64,000 bases of DNA from NCBI GenBank assembly GCA_963652335.1, contig CAVJSS010000003.1:24044-88043 (forward strand), in the 5' to 3' direction. The translations under genes and the position numbers were made by a program. Origin of the DNA: UBA4951 sp963652335. GTDB taxonomy: Bacteria > Bacillota_I > Bacilli_A > RFN20 > CAG-826. Below the pieces are notes generated by a model, which saw only the letters and a list, made by a program, of their open reading frames with translations, searched no databases and was not told where the DNA came from. Shown in pieces: positions 1-7,721 of this stretch (position 1 is its first letter; each line of letters begins with the position of its first letter).

Positions 1-117
1 GAAGAAGGCGATAAAACGCGTCTTATCATCTCCAAGATGAACCAATTGATGGAGAAAAAATACGATAAGCCTTTGTTAATGCGAGGCAGCGAGGCAAAGA
101 AAAATGGAGATAAGTAA
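1..117 (+). CDS. C-terminal 38 residues of an unidentified protein (partial)
   Basis: A reading frame open from base 1 ends at a TAA at 115-117 and overlaps the xerD start by 14 bases. The visible residues are charged (ending EAKKNGDK). I do not recognise the family from this fragment. The overlap suggests it is co-transcribed and translationally coupled with xerD. The start lies outside the window. Confidence 0.6.
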   Translation, partial: EEGDKTRLIISKMNQLMEKKYDKPLLMRGSEAKKNGDK

Positions 118-985
118 GGCAGAAGAGCTCTATTGGCAATATCTCCGCGTGGAGAAAGGCCTTGGGGCGATGACCATTAAGGATTATAAGGAAGATTTGA
201 CCCTCTTTTTCCGCGAATTCCCAGACATAGCCGACACTTCCGATTTGAAAATCATCTATATAACCGACTTTATGACGGTACAATCGGAAGCCGGATTGTC
301 GGCGCCCACCATCTTAAGAAGGTTGTCCGCTACCAGGAATTTTTTCTTGTTCCTCTCTAGCGAGAAAATCATCGATTTGGATATTCCTAAGCTAAAAGGG
401 CCGAAACTGCCGAAGAAATTGCCTCTGGTTATGACCGAAGAAGAGGTCGATGACCTTTTGGAAGCCCCGGATATGAGCAAAAAAGGCGGGATCAGGGATC
501 GGGCGATGTTGGAGGTTATGTATTCCTCTGGCTTACGCGTCTCCGAATTGGTTTCGTTGAAACTGAAGCAAATCGATTTTGAGAACGGGACCATAACGAT
601 AATCGGAAAAGGGAACAAGCAACGTTCCATCCCTATCGGGGAATTCGCCATGGAATATCTAAGCAAATATATCGATGAGGTCCGTTCCAAAAGCCGTTTC
701 AGAAAGAGCAATTATGTCTTCCTAAACAAAAATGGCGAGCCGATAAGCCGCATTTATTTTTGGAAGCAGATAAAAGCCTACGCCGAAAAAGCCGGCATCG
801 ACAAAGACATAAGCCCCCACACCTTAAGGCATTGCTTTGCCACCCATTTATTGGAAAACGGGGCAGATTTGAGGATGGTACAGGAGATGCTTGGCCATTC
901 CAACATCGCCACCACCCAGATTTATACGCATGTTTCTAGCAAACGTATCATGAGCGCCTATGATAAATACGGGTTGCGCAAATAA
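104..985 (+). CDS. xerD: Tyrosine site-specific recombinase XerD
   Basis: This 293-aa cytoplasmic recombinase is expected to pair with XerC at dif to resolve chromosome dimers. The N-terminal SAM-like core-binding domain covers about residues 1-105 and the catalytic domain about 106-293. All catalytic residues are visible: R145 (SGLRVSE), K169 (IGKGNKQR), H239 and R242 (HTLRH), H265 (LGHSN) and the nucleophile Y274 (QIYTHV). The length is normal for XerC/XerD. XerD rather than XerC is favoured by the deoB neighbour, as in Bacillus, but the two are hard to separate by eye. The start overlaps the previous gene. Confidence 0.93.
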   Translation: MEISKAEELYWQYLRVEKGLGAMTIKDYKEDLTLFFREFPDIADTSDLKIIYITDFMTVQSEAGLSAPTILRRLSATRNFFLFLSSEKIIDLDIPKLKGPKLPKKLPLVMTEEEVDDLLEAPDMSKKGGIRDRAMLEVMYSSGLRVSELVSLKLKQIDFENGTITIIGKGNKQRSIPIGEFAMEYLSKYIDEVRSKSRFRKSNYVFLNKNGEPISRIYFWKQIKAYAEKAGIDKDISPHTLRHCFATHLLENGADLRMVQEMLGHSNIATTQIYTHVSSKRIMSAYDKYGLRK

Positions 986-1026
986 AAGAAAAACCCATAA
1001 CGATTGATTCTAGGAGGAAAAACAAA

Positions 1027-2229
1027 ATGGCCAAACGTTTCAAAAGGATATTCTTGATAATCGCCGACTCTGCCGGCATCGGTGAGGGGCCAGACGCCGC
1101 TAAATTCGGTGACGTCGGATCGAATACCTGGGTCCACGCCGCCGAATCTGTCGGAGGAATCAATTGCCCAACTATGGAAATGATGGGAATCGGAGAATTG
1201 GCGGGCATAAAGGGCATTAAGCCTATCCGCGACCACCCAAACAGCTATGTTATGTGTTGCCAAGAGAAATCCAACGGCAAAGACACGATGACCGGGCATT
1301 GGGAGATGATGGGGGTGGAGACCAAAGTCCCATTCAAGACCTTCACCGACACCGGGTTTCCAAAAGAGTTGATCGATGAATTGGAAAAAAGAACCGGTCA
1401 TAAAGTGATTGGCAATTACGCCGCATCGGGAACCGAAATATTGAAGCGATTAGGCGAAGAGCAATGCAAGGAAAATTCCCTTATCGTATATACTTCCAGC
1501 GATTCGGTCCTTCAAATATGCGGACATGAAGAAGTCTTGGGACTAAATGAATTGTATCGTTGCTGCGAAATCGCCCGCGAATTGTGCATGAAACCGGAAT
1601 GGAGAGTCGGACGCGTGATTGCCCGTCCATATGTCGGGACCGATAGAACCAACTTCAAAAGAACCCCGCATAGGCACGACTACGCCTTGAAACCACCTGT
1701 CGAGACTGATATGAACGTCTTGATGGATAATGGATATATGACTAGCTGCGTTGGCAAGATAAGGGATATCTTCGATGGATATGGCGTCACCAAAACCGTT
1801 TCCACGATTTCAAACGAAGATGGGATGGATAAGACCATAGATCAGCTCAAAAACGAAGATTGGGAAGGATTGTGCTTCGTCAATTTAGTCGAATTCGATT
1901 CCGAATATGGACATAGGAGAAATCCAGTGGGGTATGCAAGAGCTTTGGAAGCTTTCGATAAACGCATCAAAGAATTTATCGAAAACATGAAAGAAGATGA
2001 TTTGCTTCTAATCTCGGCGGATCACGGAAATGACCCAACCTTCAAAGGAACTGACCATACCAGGGAAAAGATTCCTTTGCTAGCGTATTCCCCATCATAT
2101 AAAAACGGGAAGAGGCTGGATAATAGGCTTAGCTTCGGAGACATTGGAGCGACCCTATTGGATAATTTCAATCTTAAAAAACCAAGCAATCTGATTGGGA
2201 CCGCAATTGATGAATTGATAAAAGACTAA
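1027..2229 (+). CDS. deoB: Phosphopentomutase DeoB
   Basis: This enzyme interconverts ribose or deoxyribose 1-phosphate and 5-phosphate in nucleoside salvage. At 400 aa it has normal length for the alkaline-phosphatase-fold Mn enzyme. Visible motifs are the N-terminal metal Asp (IIADSAGIGEG, about residue 14), the KDTMTGHWEM segment around residue 86 that carries the phosphorylated Thr, and the C-terminal metal cluster SADHGNDP...GTDHTREKIP. A strong ribosome binding site TAGGAGG lies at about 1011-1017. It follows xerD by 41 bp and is probably in the same operon. deoC, which acts on its product, is encoded at 34.9-35.5 kb. Confidence 0.97.
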   Translation: MAKRFKRIFLIIADSAGIGEGPDAAKFGDVGSNTWVHAAESVGGINCPTMEMMGIGELAGIKGIKPIRDHPNSYVMCCQEKSNGKDTMTGHWEMMGVETKVPFKTFTDTGFPKELIDELEKRTGHKVIGNYAASGTEILKRLGEEQCKENSLIVYTSSDSVLQICGHEEVLGLNELYRCCEIARELCMKPEWRVGRVIARPYVGTDRTNFKRTPHRHDYALKPPVETDMNVLMDNGYMTSCVGKIRDIFDGYGVTKTVSTISNEDGMDKTIDQLKNEDWEGLCFVNLVEFDSEYGHRRNPVGYARALEAFDKRIKEFIENMKEDDLLLISADHGNDPTFKGTDHTREKIPLLAYSPSYKNGKRLDNRLSFGDIGATLLDNFNLKKPSNLIGTAIDELIKD

Positions 2230-2245
2230 GAAAAAATCAATCAAG

Positions 2246-2276
2246 AAAAGCAACGTCAAAAGCGTTGTCTTTTTTT
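2246..2276 (+). terminator. Rho-independent terminator after deoB
   Basis: The stem CAACG/CGTTG with a short A-rich loop is followed by a T-rich run (TCTTTTTTT), about 20 bases after the deoB stop. Confidence 0.75.
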
Positions 2277-2795
2277 GATTTAGATATAGCAATGAAAACA
2301 AGCGGTAGGCTTTAAATTGCCGTTTTAATTCCGATAGAACAATAAATAAATGAGACATCGAAACATGGCTAAATTCGTCAGTTTCGAGAAATAGATAAAA
2401 TATATATAACAACGATAAAAATGGCTAAAAAGGAGCGAAAATACCTGTTTTCAAAAATTGTTGCTAGTAGTTTATTAGTAGTTTAGAAAATTGCTCTGAT
2501 CTATGTGGAAAACCGGGCTCTGATAATGTGGACTAGTCTAACATATGTATATCATCTTTAGTATTTGTCGGCTCTTTTTTCTTCTTGTTAACATAATGGT
2601 CATTATGCGAAGTGCCTCTTTTCGAAGATTTTACGGTGTGTAAAAGCAATATGTTTCATTAGGATCAAAAACTACTACTAGAAAAATTGGCCAAAATTTC
2701 TTTTTAGTGCGATTGAAAAACAAAAATTTATTTGTTCAAAAAGCTCGGTTTTATTTTTGCTTAATCAATGAATTCACTATCAATCTCTATTTTGC
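2277..2795. other. Long convergent intergenic gap without a recognisable gene
   Basis: About 520 bp lie between the deoB terminator and the terminator of the rsfS operon. No convincing reading frame or tRNA is visible. The region is AT-rich. It contains AGTAGTTT twice near 2465-2486, the complement ACTACTA near 2670, a CATATGTATAT element near 2540, and an imperfect direct repeat (GCTCTGAT...TGTGGA) near 2493-2530. An sRNA or a decayed element is possible but unproven. Confidence 0.4.
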
Positions 2796-2799
2796 TTAA

Positions 2800-2832
2800 G
2801 CATAAGAAAAGCCTCGGTTTTATCCGAGGCCT
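2800..2832 (-). terminator. Terminator of the rsfS-to-parE operon
   Basis: On the minus strand, GCCTCGG, a six-base loop and CCGAGGC form a perfect 7-bp stem followed by TTTTCTT, shortly after the rsfS stop. Confidence 0.85.
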
Positions 2833-2851
2833 ATACAGCTTTAACATTTAT

Positions 2852-3187
2852 CTATCTATTCTTGTTGACGATTTCGATTAAGCGTTCCAATAAGATTTCT
2901 TTTCTCTTTTCTTCAGTGAATAGATGGATGACGACTTCGTTGGCATCCACGATGACCCAGCCTGATTCTGGCTTGCCATCGATTTTCCTAACTGGCTCGT
3001 TTTCCTTTAGATAAGCTTCGTCAAGTTGATCGGCTAAGGCGCCAAGATGGCGGATGTTGCCGGCTGTCGCAATGATGTAATAGTCGGCAAATGGATTAAG
3101 ATTTTTAACATTTATTATCGATAAGTCTTCAGCCTTGTGCTCATTTAGGCACTTCACTGCGACATTCACTTTTCTCGGATAGGCCAT
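2852..3187 (-). CDS. rsfS: Ribosome silencing factor RsfS (Iojap family)
   Basis: RsfS binds ribosomal protein L14 and blocks 50S-30S joining during starvation. The 111-aa protein has the full family length and the signature segment ESGWVIVDANEVVIHLF near residues 78-94, plus the upstream FADYYIIATAGN motif. It is the last gene of a tightly packed minus-strand operon, one base after the NadD-YqeK stop. This is the same order as in Bacillus (nadD-yqeK-rsfS). Confidence 0.95.
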   Translation of the reverse strand: MAYPRKVNVAVKCLNEHKAEDLSIINVKNLNPFADYYIIATAGNIRHLGALADQLDEAYLKENEPVRKIDGKPESGWVIVDANEVVIHLFTEEKRKEILLERLIEIVNKNR

Positions 3188-3188
3188 T

Positions 3189-4298
3189 TTATTTGTTTCC
3201 TCCTAAATAATATGAGAAGCATTCTTCGCTTAACGAAACCGAATCTAGGTTCCCACCGCTTTTCCCTTTTAAGAATTCGTAGTTGGCTTTCAATACGGCA
3301 AGGAATCCGAATTCGATGTCCCTAAGGCACAGCTTTATGTATTTGGATGAATCCCAGCCTCTTAGCGGGTCGATCTTATCGGCCGCATAGATGATTTTGG
3401 ATAATTCATCCATATTGGCTGCCCCTAGGCAATGAACCCGTATGGCATTCAATATCTCCTTGTCTTTGATGAAGAATTCATTTTTGGCGATATATGCTCC
3501 TACAAATTGATGATAAGCCCATTTGGGGTATTTATCCAAGCCCTCTAGCATTCTGATGGCTTCTTCATCAGAGATTTCCTTCCCTATGTCATGGAGAATC
3601 CCGGCGATATAGGCCCTTCCTGGGTTTGGGAGATTGTTGGATAAGGCAATCTGATAGGAAAGCTTGGCGACGCTTAAGGAATGCTTAAGACGTTTGTTGG
3701 AAACATAGGCTTTGATTTTGTCTACGTAATACAAGGAATGCCCGCCGATATAATCCAAAACGCCTATCGGGGCATCGATATGGCTAAGCGATCTTATTTT
3801 CGAAGAAGAGACTTCCCCGGCATTGAGATCGCCTAAATAAGTCATATCGAATTTGGCGATGTTCTCCTCGAGGTTTATATATCCATCGCGGGAAACGAAA
3901 TAGATCTTGGCCTTCTCCTTAATATAATAAGGCTCATGCCACTTATCGAACAATTCGACTTGGTCTCCGCCGATCAATAGGCAAAGATCGTAAAATGGGT
4001 ATTTCTTTTCGAATTCTTTGATGGTGTCAGAAGTATAGGTTTCCTTATCTCCCTTCCTATCCATTTCGATCGTGGAGATGCTGAAGCGGGGATCGTTTTC
4101 CTCTTTCAAAGCGATTTCTAGCATCGAAAGGCGATCTGAATCGGAAGTCATCGTCTCTTTCCACCTAGGTTTGGCGGTCGGGATGAAAACGACGTCCGCG
4201 TTTAGCCTATTCGACGCTTCTTTGGCGATTTTCAGATGCCCGTTATGGATGGGGTCGAAAGCCCCGCCGTAAAGAATCAGCCTTTTTCTCATTTTCAT
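3189..4298 (-). CDS. nadD: Fused nicotinate-nucleotide adenylyltransferase NadD and YqeK-type HD hydrolase
   Basis: Two Bacillus genes are joined in one 369-aa chain. Residues about 1-190 are NadD, which adenylates nicotinate mononucleotide in NAD synthesis. They carry GGAFDPIHNGH (11-21) and the C-terminal SSSKIRS (164-170). Residues about 195-369 form a YqeK-like HD phosphohydrolase, a family known to cleave diadenosine tetraphosphate, with H206 (LKHSLSVAKLS) and the HD pair at 236-237 (GILHDIGK). The ATG overlaps the yhbY stop as ATGA. Initiation at the third codon (also ATG) is an alternative. Confidence 0.94.
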   Translation of the reverse strand: MKMRKRLILYGGAFDPIHNGHLKIAKEASNRLNADVVFIPTAKPRWKETMTSDSDRLSMLEIALKEENDPRFSISTIEMDRKGDKETYTSDTIKEFEKKYPFYDLCLLIGGDQVELFDKWHEPYYIKEKAKIYFVSRDGYINLEENIAKFDMTYLGDLNAGEVSSSKIRSLSHIDAPIGVLDYIGGHSLYYVDKIKAYVSNKRLKHSLSVAKLSYQIALSNNLPNPGRAYIAGILHDIGKEISDEEAIRMLEGLDKYPKWAYHQFVGAYIAKNEFFIKDKEILNAIRVHCLGAANMDELSKIIYAADKIDPLRGWDSSKYIKLCLRDIEFGFLAVLKANYEFLKGKSGGNLDSVSLSEECFSYYLGGNK

Positions 4299-4591
4299 TC
4301 CTTTGAAGGCAAAACGATTTTCGGTTCTTTCTCGTTTCTTTTATATAACGTTACGATCCTTCCGATCGTCGAGACGCGTGTCGATCCGGTTTTCGAAGCC
4401 AAAAGGTCGCCGACTTCGTTTTTGCTGAGTTCGGAATTGCTCAATATCTTGATTTTGATCAATTCGTGGGCGGTCAAAGACGCGTTTATGGCTTTGATCA
4501 GATTTTTATCGATTTCGCCTTTGCCGATATTGATGGAAGGCGTCAAACCATTGGCTAGGCTTTTAAGATAGGCGATGTTTTTCGGTTTCAT
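4295..4591 (-). CDS. yhbY: YhbY family ribosome-associated RNA-binding protein
   Basis: This is a 98-aa CRS1-YhbY (CRM) domain protein associated with 50S assembly. The fold signature begins at LKSLANGLTPSINIGKGEI and ends with a GRIVTLYK strand. The start at 4591 is preferred over the longer frame because it has a GGAGGGAC ribosome binding site and forms an ATGA overlap with yqeG. It sits in the yqeG-yhbY-nadD order typical of Bacilli. Confidence 0.92.
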   Translation of the reverse strand: MKPKNIAYLKSLANGLTPSINIGKGEIDKNLIKAINASLTAHELIKIKILSNSELSKNEVGDLLASKTGSTRVSTIGRIVTLYKRNEKEPKIVLPSKE

Positions 4592-5112
4592 TTCATGTCC
4601 CTCCATTCGGGAACGGATTTCTCTTCTTTGATTATCTTTCTCACTTTGATGTCTTTTTTGCGGTTATGGTAGGTCCAAAAGGTCTCTTTTTCCGAGATTA
4701 TCTCGCATAAAACGGCTTTGAATCCGGCTTTTTTGGCGCATTCGATGTCAGTGAACATCTGATCGCCGATAAAGACGACTTCGTTTGGCTCATATCCAAG
4801 ATTCCTTATGAATTTCGTTATCCTATAAATATGGGGTTTCATGGCCAAGCCTAAATACGGGGCGCTTAGATAAGCGGAGAATTTCTTCACCCTGCTTATT
4901 ATAGCGTTGGAGACGATCGCGACATCCAAACCGGATTCCTTTAAGGAATTCACCCAATCGATCGCCTCTTTGGGAGGGATTTTGCTTTGGGCTTTGGCTA
5001 AGGTGTTGTCCAAATCGCAAAGAATCAATCTGCAATTGAGCTTTTTAAAGAATTCTGGAGGGATGTCGGTCGGACGGAGACAATGGCAGTCCGGGAGATA
5101 TTTTATTTTCAT
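4588..5112 (-). CDS. yqeG: YqeG family HAD phosphatase
   Basis: This is a 174-aa HAD-superfamily IIIA hydrolase of the YqeG type. The HAD motifs are visible: motif I CDLDNTL near residue 33, motif II SNA near 68, the Lys of motif III (MKPH) near 91, and motif IV GDQMFTD near 116. The physiological substrate in Bacillus is unclear. It overlaps parC by four bases (ATGA) and yhbY downstream, so it is translated from the same message. Confidence 0.92.
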   Translation of the reverse strand: MKIKYLPDCHCLRPTDIPPEFFKKLNCRLILCDLDNTLAKAQSKIPPKEAIDWVNSLKESGLDVAIVSNAIISRVKKFSAYLSAPYLGLAMKPHIYRITKFIRNLGYEPNEVVFIGDQMFTDIECAKKAGFKAVLCEIISEKETFWTYHNRKKDIKVRKIIKEEKSVPEWRDMK

Positions 5113-7721
5113 TGCCCATCCCCCTCATCGAATAAGGAAATCTGCTCGAAATTGGCTTTGCTGGCTTCTTCAGGTTCCGCGGCTTCGATGATTTCTTCGT
5201 TTTCTGTCTTTTCTTCCTTTGGCAATTCGTGCGAAACGAAATCGGAAGTTATATAAAGATCGTCGAGTTTGGAAACGGCCACGATCCTGTCTTTGGATTT
5301 GAAGCCCGTTGCCATTTTGGCGTATTTCTCGCTGGGAGTCAGATAAAAATCCTCGAATTTGGCGTCGTAGTTCTCGTTGTTATTGAGGATGCAAAGAATG
5401 GTGTAAGGGGCTTCTTTGTCGCCGACTTTGTCTAGATAAATCAAGCGATGCTGTTCGGATTTGAACATGTTGTAAACCAATCTTGCCCTATTTAGCCTAT
5501 TCCCTTTTTCGATCGTTTTCTCCGGATCGATGACCCTTAGATGGGCTCTATCGGTCAAAAGCATGACCTTGCCTTTCTCCTCTGGGGCAAAAGCGACCAA
5601 TCCGGCCATCTCGTCCCCTTTGAAGGAACCGGCCTTGACGCCGTTCGTCCTAGGGTTGGTCAACGGGATGTCGTTTTCGTTATAGAAAGAGGCATATCCC
5701 AAAGAAGACATTATGAAGAGATTCGAATTGCCGGAGGTGACCGTAATATCCACCAACATGTCATTAGGCGACATCCTTATGATACCTAGGGCCTTGTTAT
5801 GGCGTTTGGCCATAAGCAAAGATAGTTGAATTCGCTTTATCGACCCTTTCTTGGTCAACAAGACGACATAGAGGTCTGATCTGAATTTCCTTAAGGCGAA
5901 GGCTTTGATGATCTTTTCTCCCGGCCCCATCGCTATCAATGACGATATATGGCCGCCGATGTCATTCCATTTGGCTTCTTTTATTTCGTTTATGGAAAGA
6001 TAGGAATAATTCCCGGATTCGGTGAAGAAAACGACGTAATCCTTGGTGGTGGCCAAGCCTTTGAAGACGATCACGTCCGTTGGCTTGGTGCCTGGCAAAA
6101 CACCGTTATGGCCGCCGGATCCCTTATACGATTTGATGCTGCAACGTTTGATATAGCCATCTCTGGTGATGACGACATAGCAATCCTCTTTGACGATCAA
6201 ATCCCTTTGGTCGACCGAAAGATCGCCGATCTCGTCTTCTTTGATCAGCGTCCTTCTCTCGTCGCCATAGCGTTTCGTTATCTCTTTGAGATCCGAGATG
6301 ATGACGTTCTCGATAAGAGTTTTGTCCGAAAGGAGGCTATTTAGATACTCGACTTCCTTGCTAAGCTGATCCCTTTCGTTTTCCAAAATGATGACGTCGG
6401 TATGGGAAAGCTTATAAAGGGGCATCATCACGATCGCTTCGGCTTGAGGCTCGCTAAAACCGAATGCCTGACTGATGTTCTTTTTGGAATCGGCTTTGTC
6501 AACGGATTTTTTGATTATCTCCACCACTTCGTTAAGGATGGAAACGGCTTTGATCAAGCCTAAGACTATTTCAAGCCTCGCTTTGTCTTTTTTTAGAAGA
6601 TAGCGGCTTCTTCTGCTTATGACGTCCAATTGATGGGAAATGTAGCAATCGGCATAGCTGCAAAGATCCATCAATTTCGGCCTTTGGTCGACTATGGCCA
6701 CCATGTTGGCGGAATAAGACGTCATGAGGTTCGTTTTGCTCATCAAGAATTTGAGGATGGCCTCTGGCTTGGCGTCTTTCCTCAAATCGATGGCGATGCG
6801 GAGGCCGCTTTTGTCTGTCTCATCCCTTACTTCTTCGATCCCAACGACGGCCTTATCGTGTCTTAGTTTGTCGATTTGGCCAACCAATTGGGCTTTATTT
6901 ACCCCGTAAGGGATTTCCGAAACGATTATCTGGGTCAGTCCGTCTTCTTCGACGATTTCGGCTTTGGACATGATGGAGATCCTTCCTTTGCCTGTCTCAT
7001 ACATCTGCTTTAGGCCTTCCGAAGCATGGATTATGCCTCCGGTAGGGAAATCCGGTCCTGGGACGTATTCCATCAAATCGGAAACGGAACATTTAGGATG
7101 CCTGATCCGGTAGATAATGGCTTGGGAGATCTCTTTGAGGTTATGTGGCGGTATCTCGGTCGCCAATCCAACCGCTATTCCGGAACTGCCGTTGGCGAAC
7201 AAATTGGGGAATCTGGCTGGCAAAACGCCTGGTTCCAAGGAAGAATCGTCGTATGTCAAAGCCATATCGACCGTATCCATTTCGATATCGCGGACCAATT
7301 CGTTGCTTATCGCCGATAGCCTGGCTTCCGTATAACGTGGGGCGGCTGGATCGTCTCCATCCATCGAGCCGTTGTTGCCTTGGAATTGGACCAAAGGGTA
7401 ACGGAGCCGCCAATCTTGGCTAAGGTGGGCCAAAGCGTCATAGATGGAAGCGTCGCCGTGAGGATGGTATTTGCCCATGACGTCGCCGACGATATGGGCG
7501 CTTTTCTTGGTTGGGTGATCGAAAGTGTTATTGGTATCCCACATGTCATAGACTATGCGGCGTTGGACTGGCTTAAGGCCATCTCTGGCATCCGGTATGG
7601 CGCGTTCTTGGATGACGTCCTTGGCGTAAATCCCGAATCTGTCGCCCATCAATTCGTCCAAGGATGAATCAAGGATATCTTCGATGACGTTTTCTTCGAT
7701 CGTCTGTTTCTTTTTCGCCAT
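5109..7721 (-). CDS. parC: DNA topoisomerase IV subunit A (ParC)
   Basis: This 870-aa type IIA topoisomerase subunit cleaves DNA and decatenates daughter chromosomes with ParE. The catalytic Tyr is Y130 (AAPRYTEARLS). The segment GNNGSMDGDDPAA is of ParC type, and no GyrA-box (QRRGGKG-like) is seen in the C-terminal beta-pinwheel (about 500-800), so ParC is preferred over GyrA. The quinolone-determining motif reads HPHGDASIYD, with Ala91 where E. coli ParC has Ser80 and Asp95 where it has Glu84. The start codon abuts the parE stop. The C-terminal tail is acidic and low-complexity. Confidence 0.93.
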   Translation of the reverse strand: MAKKKQTIEENVIEDILDSSLDELMGDRFGIYAKDVIQERAIPDARDGLKPVQRRIVYDMWDTNNTFDHPTKKSAHIVGDVMGKYHPHGDASIYDALAHLSQDWRLRYPLVQFQGNNGSMDGDDPAAPRYTEARLSAISNELVRDIEMDTVDMALTYDDSSLEPGVLPARFPNLFANGSSGIAVGLATEIPPHNLKEISQAIIYRIRHPKCSVSDLMEYVPGPDFPTGGIIHASEGLKQMYETGKGRISIMSKAEIVEEDGLTQIIVSEIPYGVNKAQLVGQIDKLRHDKAVVGIEEVRDETDKSGLRIAIDLRKDAKPEAILKFLMSKTNLMTSYSANMVAIVDQRPKLMDLCSYADCYISHQLDVISRRSRYLLKKDKARLEIVLGLIKAVSILNEVVEIIKKSVDKADSKKNISQAFGFSEPQAEAIVMMPLYKLSHTDVIILENERDQLSKEVEYLNSLLSDKTLIENVIISDLKEITKRYGDERRTLIKEDEIGDLSVDQRDLIVKEDCYVVITRDGYIKRCSIKSYKGSGGHNGVLPGTKPTDVIVFKGLATTKDYVVFFTESGNYSYLSINEIKEAKWNDIGGHISSLIAMGPGEKIIKAFALRKFRSDLYVVLLTKKGSIKRIQLSLLMAKRHNKALGIIRMSPNDMLVDITVTSGNSNLFIMSSLGYASFYNENDIPLTNPRTNGVKAGSFKGDEMAGLVAFAPEEKGKVMLLTDRAHLRVIDPEKTIEKGNRLNRARLVYNMFKSEQHRLIYLDKVGDKEAPYTILCILNNNENYDAKFEDFYLTPSEKYAKMATGFKSKDRIVAVSKLDDLYITSDFVSHELPKEEKTENEEIIEAAEPEEASKANFEQISLFDEGDGQ

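Noticed and set aside
2230..2851. dif site next to xerD
   Set aside because: No 28-bp sequence resembling the Firmicute dif consensus was seen in the gap.
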